Below, piece after piece: positions 55,223-64,000 of a stretch of 64,000 nt of DNA. Position 1 is the first letter of the stretch. Each line of letters starts with the position of its first letter. The stretch is from positions 99,583 to 163,582 of the forward strand of contig NZ_JADCNH010000007.1 of assembly GCF_018904615.1 (NCBI RefSeq), given 5' to 3'. This DNA is from Verticiella alkaliphila (GTDB lineage Bacteria > Pseudomonadota > Gammaproteobacteria > Burkholderiales > Burkholderiaceae_B). The notes beneath the pieces are model-generated. The model was not told where the DNA came from. It was given only the letters and a program-made list of their open reading frames with translations, and searched no databases. Both the position numbers and the translations under genes were made by a program.

Positions 55223-56473
55223 TCACTTGCCGGCGGTGATGAAGCCGCAGCCGCCCTCGGCCAGCGGGCGCCAGACGCTTTCGGCCGGCAGAGTGCCGCG
55301 CACGTTGTAGATGTCGTAACGGCTCTTCGATTCCGCCGGCGACTTCACCTGCACGAGCTGCATCGGGCGCATGGCCTGGCCGTCCTCGCGGATGTGCACG
55401 TCCTTCATCGAGAAATCGTTGATCGGGGTGGCTTTCATCTGGGCCATCACCGTCGGGCCTTCATCCGTGCCCGCGGCCTGCACGGCCTTCAAGTAGTGCA
55501 TGACGGCGCTATAGCTGCCGGCCTGTTGGTAGGTGGGTGCACGCCCGCCGTTCTGCTTCATGAAGCGCTCGGACCATTCACGCGAGGGCTCGTCCTTGTT
55601 CCAGTATTGCGGATCGGCGAACTGCATGCCCTGGGTGGCCTCCAAGCCGACGCCCAGCACCATGTTGGGCGTCACGCCGAACCCAGTCAGCACGCGATTG
55701 CCGTCGTTCAGGCCATATTCGGCGGCCTGCTTGACGGCGTTGATGAAGTCCGGCCCGGCATTGGCGAAGACGACCACGTCCGCGCCGCTCGCCTGTGCCC
55801 GCATGAGGTGCGACGAGTAATCCGTGGCACCCAGCGGGTGCTTGATCGCGCCCACCACCTTGCCGCCCGCCGCTTCGATGAAGCGAGTGGCGTCCTCCTG
55901 CATCTGCGTGCCGAAGCCGTAGTCCACCGTGATGAAGAACCAGGTCTTCTTGCCCTGCTCCGACAACGCCTTCACCGCCGCCTTGGGCAGCGAGTAAGTG
56001 TCGTAGACGAACTGGATCGACATCGGTGAGCAGGCCTTGCCGGTCAGATCGGCCGTGCCCGAGCCAGAGATCAGATAGGGCTTCTGCTTGTCGCGCATGA
56101 GGCCGGACACCGCGATCGCGAGCGGCGAAATGGAGCCCCCCAGGATGGCGTCCACCTTCTCGACGTCCATCCAGCGCCGGGCAATGGCCATGCCCACGTC
56201 CGGCTTGTTCTGGTCGTCGGCCACGATGAGGTCGATCTTCTTGCCATTGACCGTGCCGCCGAAATCCTCGATGGCCATGCGCGCGGCGATGACCGCACCG
56301 TTGCCGAGTTCGGTCGAGAAGTAGCCGGACTGATCGTTCAGCACCCCGATGCGCACGACGTCATCGGAAATGCCTTGGGCCAAGGCGGTGGTGCCAAGAC
56401 TGGCGGCACCTGCGATGGCTGCGCCCAGGCGTACGGCGGCCCCCAGCACGCGGCCGGATCTTTGTTGGTACAT
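55223..56473 (-). CDS. ABC transporter substrate-binding protein (LivJ/K family)
   Basis: Periplasmic type I binding protein of 416 residues; signal peptide MYQQRSGRVLGAAVRLGAAI ends after TTALA. Family core VRIGVLNDQSGYFSTELGNG, then GAVIAARMAIEDFGGTVNGK and AILGGSISPLAIAVSGLMRD. Binds the substrate delivered to the LivHMGF-type transporter encoded downstream. The subclass resembles binding proteins for aromatic or aliphatic carboxylates. Confidence 0.93.
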   Translation of the reverse strand: MYQQRSGRVLGAAVRLGAAIAGAASLGTTALAQGISDDVVRIGVLNDQSGYFSTELGNGAVIAARMAIEDFGGTVNGKKIDLIVADDQNKPDVGMAIARRWMDVEKVDAILGGSISPLAIAVSGLMRDKQKPYLISGSGTADLTGKACSPMSIQFVYDTYSLPKAAVKALSEQGKKTWFFITVDYGFGTQMQEDATRFIEAAGGKVVGAIKHPLGATDYSSHLMRAQASGADVVVFANAGPDFINAVKQAAEYGLNDGNRVLTGFGVTPNMVLGVGLEATQGMQFADPQYWNKDEPSREWSERFMKQNGGRAPTYQQAGSYSAVMHYLKAVQAAGTDEGPTVMAQMKATPINDFSMKDVHIREDGQAMRPMQLVQVKSPAESKSRYDIYNVRGTLPAESVWRPLAEGGCGFITAGK

Positions 56474-56544
56474 GGTTGTCTCCTCCGACGTATCGCGTCG
56501 GTTATCGGGGTCAGGAAGCAGGTGGGGCAAGGTGCCCCGGAATC

Positions 56545-58188
56545 TCAGGCGGTATCGGTGGGCAGCTGATGGGCCCGGTAGGTCTCGCGCAGTCGCACCT
56601 TTTGCAGCTTGCCGGTGGCGGTGTGCGGCAGGGCATCCACGGCGATGATCTCGTCCGGCAGCCACCACTTGGCCACCCGCTCGGCCAGGAAGGCGTGCAG
56701 TGCGGGCGCATCAAGCACGGCGCCCGGCTTGAGCACCACCAGCATCAGCGGGCGCTCCTGCCACTTGCGGTGCGCCACGCCGATGACAGCGGCTTCACGC
56801 ACGTCAGGATGGCCGACCGCGGCGTTCTCGAGGTCGATGGAGGAGATCCACTCCCCGCCCGACTTGATGACGTCCTTGGAGCGGTCCGTGATCTGCACGT
56901 AGCCATCCGGATCGATGGTGGCCACGTCGCCCGTGGCGAACCAGCCATCGGCATCGAGCGCCGAGGCGTCGGCGCCGTAGTAGCGCTCCACCACCCAGGG
57001 CCCGCGCACCTTCAGGTCGCCAAAGGCCACGCCGTCGTGCGGCAGGGATTCCCCGGATTCGCCGACGATCTTCAGGCCGACGCCGTAGATCGCTCGCCCC
57101 TGCTTGCTCTGCAGCGCATGGCGTTCAGCCTCGGGCAGCCCGGCGTGCTGACGCAGCGGCATGCCGATGGTGGCGAGCGGGCTGGTCTCCGTCATGCCCC
57201 AGGCGTGGATGACGTAGGCACCGAGTTCGCGATCGAAGCGCTCGATCAGGGCACGCGGCGCGGCCGAGCCGCCGATCACGACACGGGCAAGCGCGAGCTC
57301 GGCCAGATCGAGCGTGGCGCGCTGCCGATCGATGTAGTCGAAGAAGCCCAGCCAGACGGTGGGCACGCCGAGCGAGAAGTTGCAGCCCTCGTCGCGCATC
57401 AGGCGATACAGGCTCTCGCCATCCAGGCGCGGCCCAGGCAGCACCATCTTCGCGCCGCACAGGGCGGCCGCATACGGGATACCCCAGGCGTTCACGTGAA
57501 AAAGCGGCACGGCGACGAACACCGAATCCCGCGCCGACAGGGAAAGCCCGTCGGCCGCGCAGGCGGTCCAGGCATGCAGCACGGTGGAGCGGTGGCTGTA
57601 GAGCACGCCCTTCGGATTGCCCGTGGTGCCCGAGGTATAGCAAAGCGAGGATGCGGTGTTCTCGTCGAAGACGGGCCAGGTGTACTCGGGCGACGCGGCC
57701 GCCAGCAGCTCCTCGTAGCAGAGCAGATTCGGGACATCCAGCGCCGGCATGTGGGCGCGATCCGTCATGGCCACGAAGCCGCGCACGCCCGTGAGCCGCG
57801 GCGCGAGCTCGCGGATCAGGTCGGTGAAGCTCAGGTCGAAGAAAACGTACTGATCCTCGGCATGATTGACGATGTACTCGATCTGCTCCGGAAACAACCG
57901 CGGATTGACCGTGTGCAGCACCGCGCCCATGCCGGAGACGCCGAAGTAGAGCTCTGCATGACGGTGGGTGTTCCAGGCGAGCGTGCCGACACGGTCCCCC
58001 GGCCCCACGCCAAGCTGGGTGAGGGCATTGGCCAGCCGGCGTGCACGATCGGCGATCTCGGCCCAGGTGCTGCGGTGAACATCGCCTTCGACCCGGCTGG
58101 ACACGACTTCGGTCCGACCATGGAATTGCGCGGCATGCTCGATCAGCGTCGAGATCAGCAGCGGCTGTTGTTGCATGAGGCCCAGCAT
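56545..58188 (-). CDS. AMP-forming fatty-acid/acyl-CoA synthetase
   Basis: ANL superfamily synthetase of 547 residues. Motifs: [40 protein letters not shown], the hinge [20 protein letters not shown] and the catalytic Lys region [20 protein letters not shown]. Closest in style to medium-chain acyl-CoA synthetases (AlkK-like). First gene of the ABC/lactonase/SDR operon; it probably activates the imported acid. A promoter with a TetR operator lies just upstream. Confidence 0.93.
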   Translation of the reverse strand: MLGLMQQQPLLISTLIEHAAQFHGRTEVVSSRVEGDVHRSTWAEIADRARRLANALTQLGVGPGDRVGTLAWNTHRHAELYFGVSGMGAVLHTVNPRLFPEQIEYIVNHAEDQYVFFDLSFTDLIRELAPRLTGVRGFVAMTDRAHMPALDVPNLLCYEELLAAASPEYTWPVFDENTASSLCYTSGTTGNPKGVLYSHRSTVLHAWTACAADGLSLSARDSVFVAVPLFHVNAWGIPYAAALCGAKMVLPGPRLDGESLYRLMRDEGCNFSLGVPTVWLGFFDYIDRQRATLDLAELALARVVIGGSAAPRALIERFDRELGAYVIHAWGMTETSPLATIGMPLRQHAGLPEAERHALQSKQGRAIYGVGLKIVGESGESLPHDGVAFGDLKVRGPWVVERYYGADASALDADGWFATGDVATIDPDGYVQITDRSKDVIKSGGEWISSIDLENAAVGHPDVREAAVIGVAHRKWQERPLMLVVLKPGAVLDAPALHAFLAERVAKWWLPDEIIAVDALPHTATGKLQKVRLRETYRAHQLPTDTA

Positions 58189-58266
58189 CGTTTGTCTCCT
58201 CGTCTTGCCCCGATGACGATGGCCTTGTCCTGGGCATCGTCCTCCAGCCTGGTCGGTCCATAAATA

Positions 58267-58280
58267 ACCTGCCGGCCGGT
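58267..58280. promoter_or_regulatory. TetR operator ACCTGCCGGCCGGT, copy 2
   Basis: Same 14 bp as at 50065. It sits a few bases downstream of the -10 of the acyl-CoA synthetase promoter, a typical roadblock position for repression. Confidence 0.65.
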
Positions 58281-58290
58281 AAGTTAGGCG

Positions 58291-58319
58291 ATACTAGATC
58301 AATCGTTCTCGCGTGGCAA
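58291..58319 (-). promoter_or_regulatory. promoter of the acyl-CoA synthetase / ABC transporter operon
   Basis: TTGCCA (58319-58314), a 17-bp spacer and TAGTAT (58296-58291) on the minus strand, 103 bp before the first start codon; operator copy 2 follows immediately. Confidence 0.6.
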
Positions 58320-58379
58320 TACAGCGCGCGGCGCGACGATGCCGGGGTTTCTCCCAATGGCGCGGCACTGCGCTTGCTG

Positions 58380-58393
58380 CCCTGCCGGCCGGC
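58380..58393. promoter_or_regulatory. TetR operator, copy 3 (autoregulatory)
   Basis: CCCTGCCGGCCGGC, identical to the other copies except for the two outer bases; it abuts the -35 element of the TetR gene promoter. Confidence 0.5.
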
Positions 58394-58423
58394 TTGTAAC
58401 CGACCCGCCATCGTGGCGATAAT
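58394..58423 (+). promoter_or_regulatory. promoter of the TetR regulator
   Basis: TTGTAA (58394-58399), an 18-bp spacer and GATAAT (58418-58423), 29 bp before the chosen ATG. Confidence 0.5.
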
Positions 58424-58451
58424 GCTCCGTTACCTTTTGGCGTCTCACGAC

Positions 58452-59123
58452 ATGACAACCCGTCCTGCCAGCCCCCGACCGCGCGCGGCCGCCAGCACTG
58501 CTGCGCTCGCCCCGGCTGCCCGCAAGCAGACGCGCGAGAGCGCCAGCACCCGCGAAGCGCAGCTCCTCGATATCGCCTGTCGCCTCTTCGGCCAGAAGGG
58601 TTACGACCGCACCTCCCTGCGTGACATCGCCGAAGTGGCGGGCATCACGAAGGCGGCTTTGTACTACCATTTCCCGGACAAGGAAGCCCTCTACGATCGC
58701 GTGGTGATCGAATCGCTGCAGCGCCTGAATGCCTTCGTGAGTGAGCGCACCGCGCTGGGCACGACGCCTATCGGCCGTATCCGGGCGTATTTCCAGGCGA
58801 CAGCCGAGCACCTGGACAACCACCGGTATGAGTGGATGGCAGGCTCCAATGCGTTCTGGGCCGAGACGGGCGCCCATCGCGAGCAGGCCCTGGCCCTGCG
58901 CGACCAGTTCGAGAAGATCCTGCGCCAGTGCGTGATCGACGGCATCGAGAGCGGCGAGATTCGCGCCGTCGATCCCTCGCTCGCCGGCAAGTTCCTGCTC
59001 TCCTCGTTCGGCGTCATTGCGCGCTGGCACTCGCCCAAGGGGCGCCTGAGCGTTCAGGACGTCATGCAGCACTTCGTGGATTACGCGCTCAACGGTCTTG
59101 CGGCCGAGCCGGGCAAGGCCTGA
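58452..59123 (+). CDS. TetR family transcriptional regulator
   Basis: Regulator of 223 residues. A disordered Ala/Arg/Pro-rich N-terminus of about 30 residues precedes the helix-turn-helix (LDIACRLFGQKGYDRTSLRD, then IAEVAGITKAALYYHFPDKE). The C-terminal domain is the usual variable ligand pocket. ATG 58452 (MTTRPASPRPRAA) is chosen over an upstream frame that would overlap the promoter. Divergent from the synthetase operon; its site is most likely the 14-bp motif repeated near 58.3 kb and 50.07 kb. An acyl-CoA ligand is likely by analogy to other TetR regulators of acyl-CoA catabolism. Confidence 0.92.
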   Translation: MTTRPASPRPRAAASTAALAPAARKQTRESASTREAQLLDIACRLFGQKGYDRTSLRDIAEVAGITKAALYYHFPDKEALYDRVVIESLQRLNAFVSERTALGTTPIGRIRAYFQATAEHLDNHRYEWMAGSNAFWAETGAHREQALALRDQFEKILRQCVIDGIESGEIRAVDPSLAGKFLLSSFGVIARWHSPKGRLSVQDVMQHFVDYALNGLAAEPGKA

Positions 59124-59191
59124 TCGCCGAGGGCACGGGCGGGCCGGGCGGATCCCGCTACACTGAGTCTTTCCCTGCTCCGTTCACGCTC

Positions 59192-60043
59192 GTGCCCGCC
59201 AACGCCGTTACCGACCTGGTCGATCTCGTTCGCGCCCACCCTCGCCTCTTCGTCCTGACCGGGGCCGGCTGCAGCACGGACTCGGGCATCCCGGACTATC
59301 GGGACAATGCCGGCGCCTGGAAGCGCAAGCCGCCGGTGGACCACCGTGACTTCATCGCCGATGCGGCCGTGCGCCGCCGGTATTGGGCGCGCAGCCTGAT
59401 CGGCTGGCAGCACTTCGGGCGGGCCAGCGCCAATGCCGCGCACCATGCCCTGGCCCAGCTCGAGGCCCGGGGTCACATCACGTGCCTGGTCACCCAGAAC
59501 GTGGACGGCTTGCACCAGGCTGCGGGCAGTCGTGCCGTCATCGACCTGCACGGCCGGATCGACCGGGTGATGTGTCTCGGCTGTGGCGTGCGGCTGCCGC
59601 GCGCCGATTTCCAGGCGGAGCTCGGAAGGCGCAACCCCGCCTGGCTCGCCCTGCGGGCGCAGGCGGCGCCGGATGGCGATGCCGACCTGGAAGCCGACTT
59701 CGACGACTTTGACGTGCCGCCCTGCGCACGGTGCGGCGGCATCCTCAAGCCGGACGTGGTGTTCTTCGGCGACACAGTGCCGATGGACGTCGTCCGCACC
59801 GCCATGGATGCGCTGGCCGCATCGGACGCCGTGCTCGTCGCGGGCTCCTCGCTCATGGTCTATTCCGGTCTGCGCTTCGTGCGGGCGGCAGCGGCGCTTG
59901 GCAAACCGGTTGCCTGCGTGAATCTTGGCCGCACCCGCGCCGATGAGCTCTTCGCCTGCAAGGTCGAAGGGCCATGCGGTGGGGTCTTGCCTGAACTGAG
60001 CCGCGCACTTTCCGCTTGCACTCAGGCTGAGTTGCAGCCATAA
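59192..60043 (+). CDS. Sir2-family NAD-dependent protein deacetylase
   Basis: Sirtuin of 283 residues. NAD motifs FVLTGAGCSTDSGIPDYRDN and TCLVTQNVDGLHQAAG, catalytic His in IDLHGRIDRVMCLGCG, and zinc cysteines CLGC and CARC. The GTG at 59192 is the first start after the preceding gene; a weak ribosome site leaves some doubt. It lies 68 bp after the TetR gene on the same strand and may be read through from it. Sirtuins reverse lysine acylation, which could relate to the acyl-CoA metabolism next door, but that is inference. Confidence 0.92.
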   Translation: MPANAVTDLVDLVRAHPRLFVLTGAGCSTDSGIPDYRDNAGAWKRKPPVDHRDFIADAAVRRRYWARSLIGWQHFGRASANAAHHALAQLEARGHITCLVTQNVDGLHQAAGSRAVIDLHGRIDRVMCLGCGVRLPRADFQAELGRRNPAWLALRAQAAPDGDADLEADFDDFDVPPCARCGGILKPDVVFFGDTVPMDVVRTAMDALAASDAVLVAGSSLMVYSGLRFVRAAAALGKPVACVNLGRTRADELFACKVEGPCGGVLPELSRALSACTQAELQP

Positions 60044-60202
60044 TAGCTAGTTACCTTTGGTACGCCTGCCTTGTCTGTTGGCGGGAAAGCGTCCGTTTTT
60101 GCCCGGCTCACGGGCCAAGGCGCATGCGGTCTCAGGCAGTCTTGCCCTTTACTTACAGTACGTCAGTCGCCACAGCGGCTAGAGCTACGTCAAGGATTCG
60201 CC

Positions 60203-60463
60203 ATGAAAGAAGGCATTCACCCCAACTACCGCGACGTCTACTTCCTCGACGTCCAGACCGGCAACAAGTTCGTGACCCGTTCCACGGTCCAGACCCGTGA
60301 CACGATCGATGTGGACGGCAAGACGTTCCCGCTCTTCAAGTGCGACGTGACGTCCGAATCGCACCCGTTCTACACGGGCGCCCAGACCCGCATCGTCGAA
60401 ACCGGCCGCGTCGAGAAGTTCCGCGCCCGCTTCGCGCGCACGACGGGCACCGTCGCCAAGTAA
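60203..60463 (+). CDS. rpmE2: 50S ribosomal protein L31 type B
   Basis: 86-residue L31 paralogue (MKEGIHPNYRDVYFLDVQTG, then NKFVTRSTVQTRDTIDVDGK). Only one Cys (FKCDVTSESHPFYTG) remains, so this is the zinc-free C-minus form that can replace the zinc form under zinc limitation. AAGGA precedes the ATG. No Zur box was recognised upstream. The 160-bp space before it has no identified gene. Confidence 0.94.
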   Translation: MKEGIHPNYRDVYFLDVQTGNKFVTRSTVQTRDTIDVDGKTFPLFKCDVTSESHPFYTGAQTRIVETGRVEKFRARFARTTGTVAK

Positions 60464-60505
60464 ATCGGCCCGGCAGCCATGCGCTGCCTCGCGCCCGTTT
60501 ACCCG

Positions 60506-60532
60506 AAAGGCAGCCTCGCGCTGCCTTTTTTT
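60506..60532 (+). terminator. intrinsic terminator after the L31 gene
   Basis: AAAGGCAGC / GCTGCCTTT with a 5-nt loop followed by a run of seven T. Confidence 0.85.
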
Positions 60533-60628
60533 ATCGCCGAGCGTCGGGGCGTGGCAAGCGCGTCGTTGTTCCATAATGCCGGACGGGGCTGACCGCCTCG
60601 CGGCCCCACCACCCGAGTCGACTCGCCT

Positions 60629-62344
60629 GTGTCCGTCATCTCCCCCTCCCCTCGTGCCACGCCAGCCCGACTGACAGCCCCTGCCGCTGCCAAGCTGTCG
60701 CGGCCGGTGCTGCTGGGGGTGTGCTTCATCTACATCATCTTCGGCCTGTTCCCCCGCGACCCCTGGAAGACGGATGACGTCATCGGGCTCGCGCAGATGT
60801 GGAGCGCCGTCTATCTGCAGGGCGAGGCATGGTTGCTGCCGCAGGTGGCAGGCGTCACCTCCGCCTCGAACGGTCCGCTCTCCATGTGGGTGGGTGCGGG
60901 CAGCATGCTGGTCTTCGGGCCCTGGATCGGCGACATCGCCGCCGGGCGCCTGCCCAACCTGCTGTGGTTCGCGCTGACGTCGAGCTCGCTCTGGTACGGC
61001 ACCTATCTGCTGGGCCGACGCGCCGAGGCGCAGCCGCTCGCACTGCCTTTCGGGGGCCAGCCCAACTCGGCCGACTACGGCCGGATGCTGGCCGATGCCG
61101 CGCTGCTGCTGCTCATCGCCACCCTGGGGCTCGCCTGGCGCAGCCACGAGACCTCGATCATCCCCGCGGTCGTGGCGATGCAGGCGCTCGCCTTCTACTC
61201 GGTGGCGCGCATGCTCGACCGCCCGTGGACGGGCGCCGCCACGCTGGGCCTGGCGCTCGCCGGCGCCTTTCTCACGCGCGGCGGCGCAAGCCTCATCCCG
61301 ATTCTCATCGCGCTGCCGTTCGCGCTGCCCGCCACCGGGCGCCGTGGCCTGCGTGCTGCCGCGCTGCTCGCGCTGCCGTTGGCCATCGTTCCCAGCGTGT
61401 GGTGGTGGAGCGTGGCGGCGGACACGAGCGCCTACTGGATGGCAGGCTGGCGCGCCTGGCACGCGGATTTCTTCGGCCTCGTCACGTTCACTGGCCTCAC
61501 GAGTGCGCTGCGCAATGCCCCCTGGTTCCTGTGGCCGCTCTGGCCGCTGGCCCTGCTGGCCGTCTGGCGCTGGCGCGGCTGGTGGCGTGCGCCGCACCTG
61601 CGCATGCCGCTTGCCTTCGCGGGCGGCGCGCTCGCCATGCTGCTCATCGTAGGGCACCCGGGCGAGCCCGAGCTCCTCGGCCTGATCATTCCGGGCGCCA
61701 CCCTGAGCGCGCTCGCCCTGCCTACCTTGCGCCGTGGCCAGGTGAACGCGCTCGACTGGTTCGCCGTCATGGCGTTCTCGGTGGCCGCCTTTCTCGTCTG
61801 GTTCGGCTGGACGACGGCGCTCTCGGGCTGGCCGCGCCAGATCGCCGCCAACATCGAGCGCCAGACACCCGGCTTCGCGCATGAGATCGTGTGGCTCGCC
61901 CTGCTCGCCGCGCTCATCGCCACCGCTGCCTGGATCGTGCTGCTGACCTGGCGCCTGCGCACCTTGCCGGTCGCGCTCTGGCGCGGCTCCATGCTGTCGG
62001 CGGGCGGCGTCCTGGTCGCCTGGGTGCTGCTCAACACGCTCTGGCTGCCCCACATCGACTACGCCCGCAGCTATCGCCCCGTGGCGGAGCACATCAACCG
62101 CGTCCTGGCCGAGCAGCCGCCGCAGGATTGCGTGCGCACGAGCGGGCTCAACCTGCCGCAGCGCGCCTCGTTCGCCGTGCTCGAAGGCCTGGTGTTCAGC
62201 TTCGACAGCAGCTGCCCCCTGGTCTTGCAACAGACTACCCAGGACATCGTCGACCCGGCGCCGCCCGGCTACCAGATCCTGTGGCAGGGTGCCCGCCCGT
62301 CCGACCGGCAAGAGTTCTATCGGCTGATGCGGGTGCGGCCGTGA
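60629..62344 (+). CDS. GT-C-like multi-pass membrane protein (glycosyltransferase 39/ArnT-like)
   Basis: 571-residue integral membrane protein with about eleven or twelve hydrophobic segments. The first periplasmic loop after PVLLGVCFIYIIFGLFPRDP has DPWKTDDVIGLAQMW, the position where GT-C transferases such as ArnT or PMT have a catalytic Asp/Glu, and a later SNGPLSMWVGAG; the C-terminal soluble part ends QILWQGARPSDRQEFYRLMR. Transfer of a sugar from a polyprenyl carrier is likely but the donor and acceptor are unknown. GTG 60629 is the start; overlaps the MATE gene by 4 bp. Confidence 0.8.
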   Translation: MSVISPSPRATPARLTAPAAAKLSRPVLLGVCFIYIIFGLFPRDPWKTDDVIGLAQMWSAVYLQGEAWLLPQVAGVTSASNGPLSMWVGAGSMLVFGPWIGDIAAGRLPNLLWFALTSSSLWYGTYLLGRRAEAQPLALPFGGQPNSADYGRMLADAALLLLIATLGLAWRSHETSIIPAVVAMQALAFYSVARMLDRPWTGAATLGLALAGAFLTRGGASLIPILIALPFALPATGRRGLRAAALLALPLAIVPSVWWWSVAADTSAYWMAGWRAWHADFFGLVTFTGLTSALRNAPWFLWPLWPLALLAVWRWRGWWRAPHLRMPLAFAGGALAMLLIVGHPGEPELLGLIIPGATLSALALPTLRRGQVNALDWFAVMAFSVAAFLVWFGWTTALSGWPRQIAANIERQTPGFAHEIVWLALLAALIATAAWIVLLTWRLRTLPVALWRGSMLSAGGVLVAWVLLNTLWLPHIDYARSYRPVAEHINRVLAEQPPQDCVRTSGLNLPQRASFAVLEGLVFSFDSSCPLVLQQTTQDIVDPAPPGYQILWQGARPSDRQEFYRLMRVRP

Positions 62345-63873
62345 CCGCGCCTGGCGAGCGTCCGGCCGGCCGGGCGGCATCGCTCGCCCCGTCGGCGGAC
62401 GCGGCAGAGACGCCGTCGCAGGCGGCGGCGTCCATGGCCCGCGCAGGCTCGACGGCAGCCGTACCGGCCCTGGCCGGCCAGCCCTTCGGAGCCATCCTGC
62501 GCCGCCTGGTCGGCCAGGCCTGGCCCATTCTGATCGGCCAGTGGGCCGGCATCGCCTTTGGCGTGCTCGACACGAGCATGACGGGTCACGCCTCGCCCAC
62601 CGATCTCGCCGCGATGGCCCTGGCCGTGTCCATCAACATCACCGTGTTCGTCGGGCTGATGGGCGTGGTGCATGCCCTCATCCCCATCCTGGCGGGTCAC
62701 TTCGGCGCCGGCCGGCTGCATGCCGTGGGCGAGAGCTGGGGCCAGGGTGTGTGGCTGGCCCTGGGGCTTTCCGCCGTGGGTGCCATGGCCCTGCTGTTCC
62801 CCGGGCCTTGGCTGAGCCTGTCGGGCAACATCGACCCGGACGTGCGCGCCCGCGTCGAGGCCTACCTCATCGCGCTCGCGTGCGGTCTGCCCGCCGCGCT
62901 CGTCTTTCGCAGCATGTATGCGCTGGGCGCAGCCATCTCGCGGCCCAAGGTGATGACCACCATCGCGTTGGTAGGCGTGGGCTTCAAGGCCTTCTTCAAC
63001 TGGCTGCTGATCTATGGTCAGTTCGGCCTGCCCGCCCTGGGCGCGGTGGGTGCCGGCATCGCCACGGCGCTGGTGTTCTGGATCAGCGTGGGCATCGGGC
63101 TCGTCGTGCTGCGGCGCGACCCGGTCTTCTCCACCCTGGGCCTGCGCATCGGCCGTCCGCGCTGGGCTGACCAGCGCGAGTTGCTGCGCCTGGGCCTGCC
63201 GATGGGCGGCTCCTACCTCATCGAGGTCATGGCCTTCACATTCATGGCGCTGCTGGTGGCCCGCGAAGGCATTGCCGTCACGGGCGCCCACCAGATCACT
63301 GCCAATCTGGCCGCCCTGTGCTACATGGCGCCGATGGCCGTGGGCATCGCTGCCTCCTCGCAGGCTGCGCAGGCACTGGGCGCGCGCGATGCCTTCCTTG
63401 CCCGGCGCATGGGTCAGGCAGGGCTCGCGCTCACGAGCCTGGAAGTGCTGCTGACACTCACGATCCTGATCCTGGCCGGGCCCTGGATCCTGTCGTTCTA
63501 CACGAACAGTGCCCAGGTGAAGGCCATCGCCCTGCCGCTGCTGGCCGTGCTGCCGCTCTTTCATCTGGCCGACGCCTTTCACGCGCAGACGATCTATCAA
63601 CTGCGCGCCTACCGGATTGCCTTCGTGCCCATGTGCGTGCAGGCGTTCGCCCTGAGCGGCGTCGGGCTCATGGGCGGCTGGTTTCTCGCTTACGGGCCGG
63701 GGGCAGGCGCGCTCGCGCCTCTGACGAGCTGGCTGGCACCCGGCGTGCCGGTGGGCACGGTCACGTTGTGGCTGATGGCGACTGCGGGCATGCTGACGTC
63801 GCTGGCGCTCTTGCAGCCGCTGTATTGGCGCGCCGTCGGGCGGGCGCAGCGGGGGATCGGGCTGGGGGACTGA
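62341..63873 (+). CDS. MATE family efflux transporter
   Basis: Multidrug and toxic-compound extrusion protein of 510 residues, NorM-like. A poorly conserved N-terminal 45 residues is followed by twelve helices; features include PILIGQWAGIAFGVLDTSMT in the first helix and FNWLLIYGQFGLPALGAVGA in the middle, with MGGSYLIEVMAFTFMALLVA at the start of the second half. Drives export with Na+ or H+. The GTG at 62341 overlaps the preceding stop as GTGA. Confidence 0.92.
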   Translation: MTAPGERPAGRAASLAPSADAAETPSQAAASMARAGSTAAVPALAGQPFGAILRRLVGQAWPILIGQWAGIAFGVLDTSMTGHASPTDLAAMALAVSINITVFVGLMGVVHALIPILAGHFGAGRLHAVGESWGQGVWLALGLSAVGAMALLFPGPWLSLSGNIDPDVRARVEAYLIALACGLPAALVFRSMYALGAAISRPKVMTTIALVGVGFKAFFNWLLIYGQFGLPALGAVGAGIATALVFWISVGIGLVVLRRDPVFSTLGLRIGRPRWADQRELLRLGLPMGGSYLIEVMAFTFMALLVAREGIAVTGAHQITANLAALCYMAPMAVGIAASSQAAQALGARDAFLARRMGQAGLALTSLEVLLTLTILILAGPWILSFYTNSAQVKAIALPLLAVLPLFHLADAFHAQTIYQLRAYRIAFVPMCVQAFALSGVGLMGGWFLAYGPGAGALAPLTSWLAPGVPVGTVTLWLMATAGMLTSLALLQPLYWRAVGRAQRGIGLGD

Positions 63874-63895
63874 GGGAAACCGCGGTTCTGAACAC

Positions 63896-63925
63896 GCCCT
63901 CGGCGCGCCCGGGCGGGCCGAGGGC
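63896..63925. terminator. GC-rich hairpin after the MATE gene
   Basis: Perfect 9-bp stem GCCCTCGGC / GCCGAGGGC with a 12-nt loop, 22 bp after the stop codon, without a T tract. The rest of the window end (63926-64000) shows nothing recognisable. Confidence 0.4.
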
Positions 63926-64000
63926 TGCAATCTGCGAGGCCCCGAGGCCAGGCGAACTCGACGCGTCGCAGCGCCGCTGGCGCGGCGGTCGGGGGCGGGG

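Noticed and set aside
60185..62380. 731-residue minus-strand frame
   Set aside because: Antisense to the L31 and GT-C-like genes, composition dominated by Arg, Gln and His as typical of shadow frames.

Overview
The window is a high-GC, gene-dense chromosomal segment from a betaproteobacterium of the Burkholderiales, most likely Alcaligenaceae (Bordetella/Achromobacter-like). The evidence is an mla - ABC - ibaG - murA cluster, four periplasmic Bug-type (tripartite tricarboxylate) binding proteins without membrane partners, an Lrp-phhA pair, a Burkholderiales-type Arg/Lys/Orn decarboxylase beside dcd, and many acyl-CoA catabolic operons. The genus is inferred from gene content only. I saw no rRNA, tRNA, prophage, insertion sequence or CRISPR array.

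Layout. 1-6.3 kb (minus): mlaF-E-D-A-C for outer-membrane lipid asymmetry, an ABC-2 exporter pair, ibaG and the start of murA; mlaB is not where it would be expected. 6.4-7.9 kb: Lrp-type regulator divergent from phenylalanine hydroxylase. 7.9-12.1 kb: a sugar-acid or hydroxy-acid type operon (enolase-superfamily dehydratase, 2-hydroxyacid dehydrogenase, Bug protein with a frameshift) divergent from a GntR regulator. 12.1-16.4 kb: LysR, class III CoA-transferase, MaoC-like protein, Bug protein, OsmC. 16.4-16.9 kb: a previously unlabelled candidate small RNA with its own promoter and terminator and a CCUCC-rich loop. 16.9-23 kb: BaiN-type flavoprotein, a frameshifted decarboxylase, dcd, comF-like and bioC-like genes. 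23-26.7 kb: an in-frame fusion of an RhlE-type helicase with a cytochrome bd subunit I lacking its first helix, then subunit II and a 43-residue DUF2474 protein. 26.7-30.8 kb: exported protein, MFS transporter, a serine-protease-like PDZ protein that has lost most of its triad, and a PAS-GGDEF protein with a broken GGDEF motif. 31-35.5 kb: mutS, a JmjC-like oxygenase, a small lipoprotein. 35.6-42.7 kb: a five-gene operon (alkylsulfatase-like beta-lactamase-fold protein, NDP-forming acyl-CoA ligase, Bug protein, two DUF1254/DUF1214 proteins) behind a promoter overlapped by a perfect inverted repeat. 42.7-59.1 kb: two acyl-CoA catabolic operons and a branched-chain-type ABC importer that appear to be controlled by the TetR regulator at 58.5 kb through one 14-bp operator found in three places. 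59.2-63.9 kb: sirtuin, ribosomal protein L31 type B, a GT-C-like membrane protein and a MATE exporter.

The most interesting points are the helicase-cytochrome bd fusion, the small RNA, the TetR operator set and the DUF1254 operon. Three single-base frameshifts (Bug at 8.3 kb, decarboxylase at 19.0 kb, SDR at 46.06 kb) lie in otherwise well-conserved genes, so assembly or sequencing errors must be excluded before any of them, or the fusion, is given a biological meaning.
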